From positions 1-8,891 of the forward strand of contig CBDURC010000127.1 in the NCBI GenBank assembly GCA_965369635.1: a DNA stretch of 8,891 bases. Reading direction: 5' to 3'. A program made the translations under genes and the position numbers. The notes under the pieces were generated by a model. It was given only the letters and a program-made list of their open reading frames with translations. It had not been told where the DNA came from and searched no databases. Positions within the stretch are counted from its first letter, which is position 1. Every line of letters begins with the position of its first letter. This stretch comes from UBA3071 sp965369635. Its GTDB lineage: Bacteria; Chloroflexota; Anaerolineae; UBA3071. Shown here in pieces: positions 1-6,043 of this stretch.

Positions 1-53
1 TTCCACCCCACCGCCCGCTATTGAGGCAATCCTGACGACGTTGATCAACGAAA

Positions 54-389
54 TCACCGCGAGCCCGCTCGGACTTGTTCTGGTCCTCTACCGAACGGAT
101 GTTTGATAGATCTGACCGTGGCTTCCACAGCAACTCGCAGATTCTGCCGGCTGGCACGCACATCAGCCATCCATTGGCGACGCAAGGCTACCTCAACGTC
201 TTGCTGCGAGAAACGCAACACACGATCAGGCCTGCGCTTGAGCGGCAGGGTTCGACACGAGCCACAGAACGAACTGCTATCGCAGTCAGCGGCCTGGAAA
301 GTGGCGCAATAGCGATGCTCTTTTCGCCCAGCGGGCACATCGTATTGGATCCACAGCCAAGGCCGACCTGGCAGGTGATGACGTCGCAC
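54..389 (-). pseudogene. Decayed transposase C-terminal fragment
   Basis: This minus-strand frame resembles the C-terminal part of DDE transposases of the IS1182/ISNCY kind. A cysteine-rich stretch (C..C spacing around the words FCGSCRTLPLKRRP) is followed by RVLRFSQQDVEVALRRQ and then RQNLRVAVEATVRSIKHPF, which matches the family pattern of an R-N-L-R-x-x-V-E-A-T-x-R-S-x-K-H-P-F block near the C terminus. Just after that block the reading frame becomes unlike the family and stops at 54-56. No start codon with a ribosome binding site is visible and the catalytic N-terminal part is absent: upstream the frame closes at about 453-455, inside repeat sequence. I read it as a remnant truncated at both ends. 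The family name is from memory of the motif, so the exact IS group is uncertain. Confidence 0.5.
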
Positions 390-399
390 CCAAGGACGT

Positions 400-418
400 G
401 CCCCGCTTGGGGCGGGGC
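400..418. repeat. GC-rich hairpin repeat, copy 1 (inverted relative to 8035-8053)
   Basis: GCCCCGC and GCGGGGC form a 7-bp stem around a 5-base loop. The whole 19-base sequence is the exact reverse complement of 8035-8053, and the similarity extends a few bases further with one mismatch. Two copies 7.6 kb apart in non-coding DNA suggest a dispersed palindromic repeat of REP type. Confidence 0.6.
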
Positions 419-427
419 GTGCAGCCC

Positions 428-507
428 ATTGGCCATCAGGCCAATACGAAGATTAGCCACCTGGCCAATAGCGAAATCACCCAGATGGCCGATGCGCCAG
501 TAAGTCG
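428..507. repeat. Degenerate array with an 8-base period (consensus near ATTGGCCA)
   Basis: Cut into eights from 428, the sequence reads attggcca, tcaggcca, atacgaag, attagcca, cctggcca, atagcgaa, atcaccca, gatggccg, atgcgcca, so GGCC(A) recurs in register. The motif GGCCAAT/GGCCGAT also recurs every 24 bases at 439, 463 and 487. Because 24 is a multiple of three, open frames across it look like octapeptide repeats on both strands (for example IGHQANTK-ISHLANSE-ITQMADAP from a GTG at 419). That is better explained by the DNA period than by a protein. The first unit also makes a hairpin, ATTGGCC-atca-GGCCAAT (428-445). Confidence 0.65.
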
Positions 508-510
508 TTT

Positions 511-520
511 GTGCTACACT
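511..520 (+). promoter_or_regulatory. Possible extended -10 promoter for the exporter operon
   Basis: TGTGCTACACT contains TGC followed by TACACT, which resembles an extended -10 element (TGnTATAAT). It would leave a leader of roughly 135 bases before the first gene at 663. There is no good -35 hexamer, so this is a weak call; the location upstream of the operon is the main support. The leader (530-650) also contains a short CATGC...GCATG hairpin. Confidence 0.25.
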
Positions 521-662
521 GTAGGCAGAGATCGCATAAATGACTCCTCTTGGGGGAACGTGCCATGAAAAGTGAGCATGCAGGGGCACGCATGTCCCAC
601 CATCTGGGTACGGAAGACCTTTTTTCAGTACAGTCACACATCACAAAAAGGAGGAGTTCAAA

Positions 663-836
663 ATGCAGAAAGTCGGTACAACCATTGATTTGGTCTTGAG
701 GGCAGTCGCCGTAGGGATGCCCACTGCCAGCATTGTGTTGGGTATTATGAATGTGGCCGACCTGGAAACCCAGGTGACCTTGCTCGGGATTGGGCTTTTC
801 ACACTCGCCCTTGCTTCTCTTCGGGAAGCAGGATGA
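663..836 (+). CDS. 57-residue two-helix membrane peptide
   Basis: The gene starts at an ATG preceded by a near-consensus Shine-Dalgarno (AAAGGAGGA, about 7-8 bases upstream), one of the strongest in the window, which argues that it is real despite its size. The product has a short basic/polar N terminus (MQKVGTT), a hydrophobic segment at about residues 8-31, a polar turn ADLETQ (32-37) and a second hydrophobic segment at about 38-53 (VTLLGIGLFTLALASL), ending in REAG. This predicts a helical hairpin in the cytoplasmic membrane. There is no leader-peptide cleavage motif and no cysteine. It lies 28 bp upstream of the ABC ATPase on the same strand, so it is very probably co-transcribed. It could be an accessory subunit or regulator of the exporter or, less likely, an exported hydrophobic peptide. 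I do not recognise a named family; function unknown. Confidence 0.75.
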   Translation: MQKVGTTIDLVLRAVAVGMPTASIVLGIMNVADLETQVTLLGIGLFTLALASLREAG

Positions 837-864
837 CCGCCCGTGACAAAAGGAGAAACGACCC

Positions 865-1791
865 ATGAGTCAAACGAGTGAACCAGTTGTCCGCGTGAAC
901 CACTTTCGCAAGCTCTACGGTGATTTTGTCGCCGTGGACGGCATCAGCTTTGAAGCGCACCGGGGCGAGATCTTCGGCCTGCTGGGACCCAACGGCGCGG
1001 GCAAGACCAGCACGTTGGAATGCCTGGAAGGAATTCGTCAGCCAGACGGCGGTACGATGGACATCCTGGGCATTGATCCCGCCCGCCAGCCGCGCAGGTT
1101 GCGCGACCTGATCGGCGTGCAACTGCAGACCGCCGGGCTACCGGCCACGATGCAGGTCAAGGAAGCGATGCGCTTTTTCAGCGCCTATCACAAGGTCGCG
1201 CCACGCCACGATCTGCTGGACCGGCTGGGGTTGGGGGAAAAGCTGGACAGTCAATACGAGGAACTCTCGACGGGGCTACAGCGCCGGCTGGCATTGGCGC
1301 TGGCGCTGGCGCACAAGCCCCAGGTGCTCTTGTTGGACGAGCCAACCGCTGGATTGGACGTGGGGTCTCGCACCGAGCTTCACACGCTGATGCAGGAACT
1401 ACGTGATGAGGGCACGACCATCATCCTGGCCACGCACGACATGGCCGAGGCGGAAAAGATGACCGACCGCGTTGCCATCCTGCTGCGGGGCAAAATCGTA
1501 GCCACCGGCAGCCCGCGCGAGCTGACTGCCACCGGCGCGGGTTTCACCAAAGTCTCCGTCCGCACCCAGCAGTCGGTACTCACCGACGACGGCACGAGGT
1601 TTCCCGCAGTCAGCCAGCGCATGGTCAAAGAGGACTACGTCATCTACTTCAGCACCGACCCCGGCCCCACCGTGTCGGCCATTTTGCAGTACATCGATGC
1701 GCAGAACGACAAATTGATTGACCTGCGTGTAGAACGCCCCTCGCTCGAAGAACGATTCCTGGAAATCACGAACTCGGGAGGTGTACAGTGA
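865..1791 (+). CDS. ABC-2 type transporter, ATP-binding protein
   Basis: This is the 308-residue cytoplasmic ATPase subunit of an exporter of the DrrA/CcmA type. Visible motifs are Walker A GPNGAGKT (41-48), a Q-loop around IGVQLQ (83-88), an ABC signature LSTGLQRR (134-141), Walker B VLLLDEP (154-160), D-loop AGLD (162-165) and the switch histidine in LATHDM (H191). The signature is LSTGL instead of the usual LSGGQ, a variant that keeps S and the second G. A C-terminal extension of about 90 residues after the core, ending in VERPSLEERFLEITN, is typical of drug/antibiotic export ATPases. The ATG start has the ribosome binding site AAAAGGAG about 9 bases upstream. Its TGA overlaps the permease GTG by four bases (GTGA), so the two subunits are probably translationally coupled. 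The substrate cannot be told from sequence; antibiotic or lipid export is the usual role of the family. Confidence 0.95.
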   Translation: MSQTSEPVVRVNHFRKLYGDFVAVDGISFEAHRGEIFGLLGPNGAGKTSTLECLEGIRQPDGGTMDILGIDPARQPRRLRDLIGVQLQTAGLPATMQVKEAMRFFSAYHKVAPRHDLLDRLGLGEKLDSQYEELSTGLQRRLALALALAHKPQVLLLDEPTAGLDVGSRTELHTLMQELRDEGTTIILATHDMAEAEKMTDRVAILLRGKIVATGSPRELTATGAGFTKVSVRTQQSVLTDDGTRFPAVSQRMVKEDYVIYFSTDPGPTVSAILQYIDAQNDKLIDLRVERPSLEERFLEITNSGGVQ

Positions 1792-2600
1792 CGGCCTTTG
1801 TCAACCACTTCATCTTTGAATTCAAGACCGGCATGCGGAACTCGAACCTGTTGTTGATGAACTACCTTTTCCCGTTGGCTTTCTACGCCATGATGGGTCT
1901 GGTGATGACGCAGATCAACCCCGCTTTTACCGACACGATGATCCCGGCAATGGTGGTTTTCGTGGCCATGGCCAGCACTGTGTTGGGCCTGCCCAGCCCG
2001 CTGGTCGAGTCCCGCGAGGCAGGCATCTACCGCAGCTACAAGATCAACGGCGTGCCCGCACTCTCGATCCTGTCCATTCCGGTGTTCTCGACGATTTTCC
2101 ATGTGCTTATAGTTGCCGTCATCATCTCGCTCACCTGCACGCCGTTCTTTGGCGGTGTGGTTCCCGAGAACTGGGGTAACTTTGCACTGATCACACTGGT
2201 CACGGTGTTTGCTTTTGGCGCTCTTGGCGCGCTGATCGGCGTCATCTCGGCCAACTCGCGCGCGACGGTGCTCTGGTCGCAGCTCATCTTCTTGCCCTCG
2301 ATGCTGATAGGTGGCCTCATGATGCCCCTGGACATCTTGCCTGAATCGGTGCGGTTTGTTTCAGTGCTGCTGCCCGCCACGCAAGCGATGCAAGCATACC
2401 TCGGATTGGCCTACAATCAAGCGACCGCGATCAACCCGATGGTTTCCGTTGGTGTCTTGCTGGTCGGCGGCATCCTGGCCTTTGGCCTGGCGATCTACCT
2501 CTTCAACTGGGACAGCCGCAATGACGTCCGCCGTGGTAACCCGTTGATGGCGCTGCTGGCGCTGGCGCCGTACGTCGCAGGGGCCATTATGATGGGGTAG
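1788..2600 (+). CDS. ABC-2 type transporter, permease
   Basis: This 270-residue integral membrane protein pairs with the ATPase just upstream. Hydrophobic segments lie at about 24-41, 51-68, 94-118, 131-155, 162-179, 219-239 and 252-268. Between the second and third segments lies the typical ABC-2 coupling region, LPSPLVESREAGIYRSYKINGVP (about 68-90), which matches the family pattern LP-x-LV-x-x-REAGI-x-R-x-(K/R). The GTG at 1788 overlaps the ATPase stop and has GGAGGTG a few bases upstream, so I chose it over internal ATGs. The usual six-helix core is complete. An extra C-terminal hydrophobic segment after NWDSRNDVRRGNP is present and may be a seventh helix. Together the pair would form a homo- or heterodimeric exporter in the cytoplasmic membrane; substrate unknown. 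Confidence 0.93.
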   Translation: MTAFVNHFIFEFKTGMRNSNLLLMNYLFPLAFYAMMGLVMTQINPAFTDTMIPAMVVFVAMASTVLGLPSPLVESREAGIYRSYKINGVPALSILSIPVFSTIFHVLIVAVIISLTCTPFFGGVVPENWGNFALITLVTVFAFGALGALIGVISANSRATVLWSQLIFLPSMLIGGLMMPLDILPESVRFVSVLLPATQAMQAYLGLAYNQATAINPMVSVGVLLVGGILAFGLAIYLFNWDSRNDVRRGNPLMALLALAPYVAGAIMMG

Positions 2601-2630
2601 CAGTTGCGCCCAGAGGTGACCGGAGAGACG

Positions 2631-2873
2631 ATGACAAACGAGACTGAAGTCTATGAAATCCGGGTGGAAGGGCATCTGGATGACGAGTGGTCCGAGTGGC
2701 TTGGTGGGTTGTCTATCGCTCTGCAGGAGGACGGCAGCAGCGTGCTGACCGGGCCAGTGACCGACCAGTCAGCGCTGCAAGGTCTGCTCCTCAAGATTCA
2801 CAATATGGGGCTACCGCTGATCTCTTTCCGGCGCATCGGTTCCTCCCTGGACAAGAGTGATTCGTTAGTCTGA
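2631..2873 (+). CDS. 80-residue conserved-looking soluble protein of the exporter operon
   Basis: This small acidic protein lies 30 bp after the permease stop on the same strand and ends just before the operon terminator. I chose the ATG at 2631 because GGAGAG lies a few bases upstream; the frame is open back to a TTG at 2604 that lacks a good ribosome binding site. The sequence alternates beta-like and helix-like stretches: EVYEIRVEGHLD, DEWSEWLGGLSIALQEDGSSVLTGPV, then SALQGLLLKIHNMGLPLISFRRI. This suggests a small ferredoxin-like or ACT-like alpha/beta fold, with no membrane segment or signal peptide. From memory, similar proteins with EGHLD...W..W...G...LTGPV.DQ.ALHGLL.KIRDLGLPL occur in Chloroflexota and Gram-positive bacteria, often near transporters. 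Function is unknown; a regulatory or sensing role is a guess from position. Confidence 0.8.
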   Translation: MTNETEVYEIRVEGHLDDEWSEWLGGLSIALQEDGSSVLTGPVTDQSALQGLLLKIHNMGLPLISFRRIGSSLDKSDSLV

Positions 2874-2898
2874 GTTGTTGAGGTAAGATCCAATGTGC

Positions 2899-2925
2899 AA
2901 GCCCTGCCAGGACGGCAGGGCTTTT
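2899..2925 (+). terminator. Intrinsic terminator of the exporter operon
   Basis: AAGCCCTGCC (2899-2908) and GGCAGGGCTT (2914-2923) form a perfect 10-bp stem with a 5-base loop, followed by a short T run (2922-2925). It lies 26 bp after the stop of the last operon gene. The T tract is short, but the stem is strong and the position is right. Confidence 0.85.
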
Positions 2926-3020
2926 GCCGTATTTGAGAATATGGGAGGAACGTGGTAAGATTATGGTACGATGACCACACCGCAGGCCAGGGGGCCGCGT
3001 CAAGTGACTTCTAATGGAAC

Positions 3021-3049
3021 TTGACAAAAGCCAAGAGGTGTGCGACAAT
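3021..3049 (+). promoter_or_regulatory. Sigma70-like promoter for the MFS efflux gene
   Basis: A perfect -35 TTGACA (3021-3026) is followed after exactly 17 bases by GACAAT (3044-3049), a 4/6 match to the -10 consensus. It would give a leader of about 140 bases before the MFS start at 3196. Apart from the terminator at its left end and the hairpin at 3106-3132, I see no gene in the interval 2874-3195. Confidence 0.55.
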
Positions 3050-3105
3050 CAGTTCTATGACGTGCTCAGGGGTGCGGTACCTCTCCACTCGAAGAAGGCG
3101 ATTGA

Positions 3106-3132
3106 CCCAAGAGACGCGACGTCTCCTTGGGG
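3106..3132 (+). promoter_or_regulatory. Leader hairpin upstream of the MFS gene
   Basis: CCCAAGAGACG (3106-3116) pairs with CGTCTCCTTGGG (3120-3131), interrupted by one bulged base, around a 3-base loop. It sits about 60 bp downstream of the putative -10 and 64 bp before the start codon, with no T tract after it. It could be an mRNA leader structure or an inverted-repeat operator for an unlinked regulator; the sequence does not decide. Confidence 0.4.
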
Positions 3133-3195
3133 AGCCGGAGCTTGCCAATCTCTCGTTTGTGTGCTCTCCGAGACTAGGCCAACTGGGGGACGATC

Positions 3196-4569
3196 ATGTG
3201 CCATCTCCGGTATAGGCTGCGCCGTGTCCTGTGCGAAGGGTTCCACGAGCCCTGGCAACGAAATCTGGCCGTGCTCTGGCTGGCCCAACTGTTCAGCGTG
3301 GCTGGCTTCAACACCATCCTTCCCTTCCTGCCCTTCTATGTCCAAGAGTTGGGGGTCACCAACCCGTCAGAAGTGAAGCTCTGGGCCGGGATGCTCAGTA
3401 GCGGCCCTATGATTGGGTTCGCGGTGATGGCTCCTATCTGGGGCCGATTGGCTGATCGCCGTGGCCGCAAGCTGATGGTGTTGCGGGCCAGTTGCGGCGG
3501 GATGGTCGTCCTTGCTTTGATGGGGTTAGCCACTGCGCCATGGCACCTGCTGGCCATCCGGGTGCTGCAGGGTCTCATTACCGGCATCATTGCCGCGATT
3601 ACTGTCCTCGTCTCCTCCATGGTCCCCCGCAAGAGAGTGGGATTTGCTCTGGGACTGATGCAAACCTGTGTCTACCTGGGCGGAACCATCGCTCCCCCAC
3701 TGAGCGGGCTGCTGGTTGATCACCATGGCTATCGAGTGGCTACATTTGTCGGCGCCGGCCTGCTGCTGATAGCGATGCTGTTCACCCTGTTCGGCGTCCA
3801 TGAGCGATTCGAACCTGTGACCGGAGGGGTAGACACTGACAAACACAAGGACGCCAGCCCATGGCAGGTTTTTCGGTCCGAGCGGGCCCTCCTAGGCTTG
3901 GCGGCGATGTTGCTGGTGGTGCGCCTGGCTCAGGCCTTCCCTCAGGCTGTCCTGCCCCTGTTTGTGCAGGAACTGAGCAAGGTCCCTGGCCGGTTGGCGA
4001 CAGTGACCGGATCAATCAAGAGCGCTGCAGCACTGGCCGGAGCGCTGGCGGCGGTGACCATCGGGCGCGTGGGGGACCGGATAGGTCATCGGCGTGTACT
4101 GCTCTACTGCTTGACCGGCAGCGCCGTCTTCTATCTGCCTCAGGCACTTGTCATGAATACGACGCAACTGGCCCTGCTGCAATTTGGGCTGGGCTTTTTC
4201 GTGGGGGGAGCGGTTCTGGCCTTGAATGCCTTGGTGGCACGCCAGTCCGAGCACGGCCGGGAGGGTGTCAACTACGGCTACGTTTTCAGTGCCGGCTACA
4301 TCGGCTTGGCTATCGCCCCCATGTTGGGCTCTACAGTAGCTTCGGCATGGATCACTCGGGCCACCTTTGCGGTGACCGCGGCGCTTTTCCTCCTCGCCGC
4401 AATCTGGGTTGGATGGGGGACATCCAAGAGCACACGAGGCAATGGTGCGGCTGGAGATGGCGAACAGGGAACTGTGGCGATGGACCCGAGTGCGCCTCCG
4501 GCTCAGATAGCCTCCCGGAGTCCGCTTCCGAAATCACAGTACCAGAGGTCATTGAGCGGAAGGGAGTAG
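3196..4569 (+). CDS. MFS efflux transporter, DHA1-type multidrug family
   Basis: This 457-residue major facilitator protein resembles MdtG/TetA-type drug:proton antiporters. About twelve hydrophobic segments can be followed. The cytoplasmic loop between helices 2 and 3 carries motif A, GRLADRRGRK (83-92), and a related GRVGDRIGHRRVLLY occurs at the equivalent place in the second half, as expected from the internal duplication of the family. The fifth helix has a glycine/proline-rich antiporter-type stretch (GFALGLMQTCVYLGGTIAPPLSG). The start ATG has GGGGGA 6 bases upstream. After the last helix (ending LAAIWVGWG) there is a hydrophilic, low-complexity tail of about 49 residues (409-457). Its last 22 codons are antisense to the kinase 3' end, so the tail may come from loss of an original stop codon. 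Likely role: proton-driven export of toxic compounds; substrate unknown. Confidence 0.92.
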   Translation: MCHLRYRLRRVLCEGFHEPWQRNLAVLWLAQLFSVAGFNTILPFLPFYVQELGVTNPSEVKLWAGMLSSGPMIGFAVMAPIWGRLADRRGRKLMVLRASCGGMVVLALMGLATAPWHLLAIRVLQGLITGIIAAITVLVSSMVPRKRVGFALGLMQTCVYLGGTIAPPLSGLLVDHHGYRVATFVGAGLLLIAMLFTLFGVHERFEPVTGGVDTDKHKDASPWQVFRSERALLGLAAMLLVVRLAQAFPQAVLPLFVQELSKVPGRLATVTGSIKSAAALAGALAAVTIGRVGDRIGHRRVLLYCLTGSAVFYLPQALVMNTTQLALLQFGLGFFVGGAVLALNALVARQSEHGREGVNYGYVFSAGYIGLAIAPMLGSTVASAWITRATFAVTAALFLLAAIWVGWGTSKSTRGNGAAGDGEQGTVAMDPSAPPAQIASRSPLPKSQYQRSLSGRE

Positions 4570-5179
4570 CCCATTCCTCGGGCGCCCATGAAGCAGTTGA
4601 TGCCTCCAAAGAGAATCAGCGAGTCCTCCAGCGTTTCGAGCACTGAGACCCGACGCACAGGGGGATAGCGCTGGCCCGGGCCGTAGAGCCACTGCAGCCG
4701 GTCGTGTTGATCCGGTAGTGCGACGGCAAGCTCTTGGCGTGTGATGGTCTGGGGCAGGGAGAGGAGCAATTCGTAGATCGTCGCCTCGTCCACTCCCAGG
4801 TTGGCCGCGTTAAGGTCCCTGAAACGGGACAGCCGATGGGCGAAGTGCGGGAATCGTTCCTTGATCAGCATCAGACCGATCTGATAGGCGGCTACCCGCT
4901 GGTTGAAGATGTCTCGGGCACCGGCGGCTTTCTGTGCCAGCACTCCCGTGTTGCAGATGATTACCCGATAGTCTGCGGGGAACGGGATGAGTTCTACCTC
5001 CAACGGGAAGAATCCGATATGGGACAGAAACCCCTGGCGGCTGAACTTGATGGCGCCATGATCACCCGATCCGCCCCAGCTGCCTATGTATCACTCGGCG
5101 ATGCCGCAGAACTCCACGAATTCCTCTGGCGGGAAGTGCAGCCCATTCAGGTGCAGGCACTCCTCCAGAGTGCCGACCA

Positions 5180-5203
5180 CCAAAGCCGAGGCCAAAGCCG
5201 AGG
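5180..5203 (-). repeat. Perfect 12-bp tandem duplication in the kinase motif 2
   Basis: CCAAAGCCGAGG occurs twice head to tail (5180-5191 and 5192-5203). In the kinase frame it gives S-A-L-A-S-A-L-V where the family has a single S-A-L-V after the GL-S-S-S motif. It is therefore a four-residue insertion in the helix that follows the phosphate-binding loop. Confidence 0.8.
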
Positions 5204-5209
5204 AAGGAA

Positions 5210-5276
5210 AAAGGCCAGCGGCCTGGGGGATGTTGCCACTAACCATGGCATTCATCCCCCGCAGCCGCTGGCCTTT
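5210..5276. repeat. Long inverted repeat inside the kinase coding sequence
   Basis: AAAGGCCAGCGGC (5210-5222) is the exact reverse complement of 5264-5276. The pairing continues inward with GGGGGATG (5225-5232) against CATCCCCC (5253-5260), leaving a 20-base loop that itself holds TGCCA...TGGCA. Both arms read as normal family sequence in the kinase frame (RLRGMNAM and NIPQAAGLF), so it is not an inserted element. Confidence 0.7.
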
Positions 5277-5763
5277 CAGTCTGTCTTGAAGGTACACTAA
5301 AGGAGCTTTCACATAGTTCGACCAATGGCCGGCTGTACCGTCGCGGGCTCGCTCTTGCGCACGTTCTCTGGTCCAGCGCTCCCAGTCATCTATTGGCTCC
5401 TTTGGCAACTCCTCGCCGATGGTGAAGCTGCAAGGCTCAAACCGCTCATCGGTATTCTGGAGTACCACTTGGTCGTCCTCTCGTCCTTCGACGACCATGA
5501 CCACCTCTCTGCAGGCGATGGGGTTAACATGCCCCCCGCGGTGGTCGATGTGCATCCCTGTGAGATTGATCCGGCCGGGTGCCCGGACGACGAAAACCTC
5601 CTGATCTTGTCCGTACACCTCACAGAAGCGGCGCACTGCATCGCCATACCAGGCAATCCGCTCCTTCAGTGACTCGGTGGCTTCCCCATAGATACGGACG
5701 AACCGGTGCCGGACAGCAGCGTCAGGATCGCTGAGCAGCGCCAGCCACTCGCTGGCCTTCCTT

Positions 5764-5856
5764 TTCACCCTCACCATGGGGCATCTCTCCTCCACTCACA
5801 AAGTTACTCGTCGTATCTTCGCTCTACGACCTCATGTGTCTGTCGGAGCTTAACAA
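5764..5856. repeat. 93-bp direct repeat, copy 1 (kinase side)
   Basis: It matches 6197-6289 with 5 differences in 93 bases, all transitions. On the minus strand it comprises the last 15 codons plus stop of the beta-helix gene, the intergenic spacer with GGAGGAG, and the first codons of the kinase (ATG GTG AGG GTG AA). This copy provides the start region used by the kinase. Confidence 0.9.
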
Positions 5857-5857
5857 G
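5804..5857 (-). pseudogene. Tail remnant of a second beta-helix (hexapeptide) gene
   Basis: These bases encode LVKLRQTHEVVERRYDE and a TAA, identical to the C terminus of the intact gene at 6237-6920 from KLRQ onward. The sequence immediately upstream (5858 and beyond) shows no similarity to that gene. The differences from the intact copy in the coding part are third-position synonymous changes (K AAG/AAA, L CTC/CTT, R CGA/CGG). I infer that this is the end of a former paralogue whose body was deleted. Confidence 0.6.
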
Positions 5858-5881
5858 TGAGAAGGGAGATGCCCCGCCACC

Positions 5882-5899
5882 CATCGGACACATCGGACA
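5882..5899. repeat. Two 9-base tandem units CATCGGACA
   Basis: CATCGGACA occurs twice head to tail in the otherwise featureless segment 5858-5980. The 9-base spacing and the ATCGG core resemble the 9-base units of the hairpin at 7827-7898. Confidence 0.5.
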
Positions 5900-5980
5900 C
5901 GGGGCAGAGATCAGAACCACCCGCTTGCAGGCCATGAACATCAGGATGTTGCCACTGCCCGCGTACAACCGCAGCGGGCT

Positions 5981-6043
5981 GGCCCTGTGAAATGGGTCTA
6001 ATGACACCACAGGAAGCATCAAGCCCCCTTATTTCACAGGGCC
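5981..6043. repeat. 13-bp perfect inverted repeat between the two direct-repeat copies
   Basis: GGCCCTGTGAAAT (5981-5993) is the exact reverse complement of 6031-6043, with a 37-base spacer. The right arm contains the stop codon of the small minus-strand frame at 6029-6217. It could be the ends of a deleted or very small mobile element, or a transcript hairpin. There is no T tract. Confidence 0.6.

Larger units (their letters stand above)
4503..5777 (-). pseudogene. Galactokinase-like GHMP sugar kinase, interrupted by an in-frame TGA
   Basis: The frame is 424 codons with one internal TGA (codon 229, 5091-5093). Before it are the galactokinase-type N-terminal signature VVRAPGRINLTGMHIDHRGG (63-82) and the phosphate-binding GHMP motif 2, IPQAAGLFPSSALASALVV (183-201). 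After it the same frame continues with the family block YIGSWGGSGDHGAIKF and VIICNTGVLAQKAAGARD. Related kinases read E-W-Y-V-G-T-R-G-G-S-G-D-H here, so the TGA replaces a conserved Trp. Motif 2 carries a 12-bp tandem duplication, and no glycine-rich motif 3 is seen before the final TGA; the last 60 or so codons do not look like the family. The start is the ATG at 5777 with GGAGGAG upstream; a GTG at 5795 overlaps that site. The normal product would phosphorylate C1 of a sugar; which sugar is unknown. It is the last gene of the phosphatase/beta-helix cassette and most likely non-functional. Confidence 0.8.

Noticed and set aside
419..568. GTG-started plus-strand frame with octapeptide repeats (IGHQANTK-ISHLANSE-ITQMADAP)
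   Set aside because: The repeat is the 8-base DNA period read in triplets; every frame across it shows a similar pattern and there is no convincing ribosome binding site.
188..637. 149-codon minus-strand frame
   Set aside because: It runs across the transposase remnant, the hairpin and the 8-base array in a frame with no family resemblance; it is open by chance.
565..699. 44-codon frame starting at the ATG at 565 with GGGGGA upstream
   Set aside because: It overlaps the much better supported 57-residue gene in another frame and its sequence (MKSEHAGARMSHHLG...) looks non-protein-like; a leader peptide cannot be excluded.
3861..4646. 261-codon plus-strand frame inside the MFS gene
   Set aside because: Low-complexity, Gly/Arg-rich shadow of the MFS in another frame.
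5091..5093. Selenocysteine readthrough of the kinase TGA
   Set aside because: The family has Trp, not Cys, at this position, and I see only a weak 4-bp hairpin downstream.
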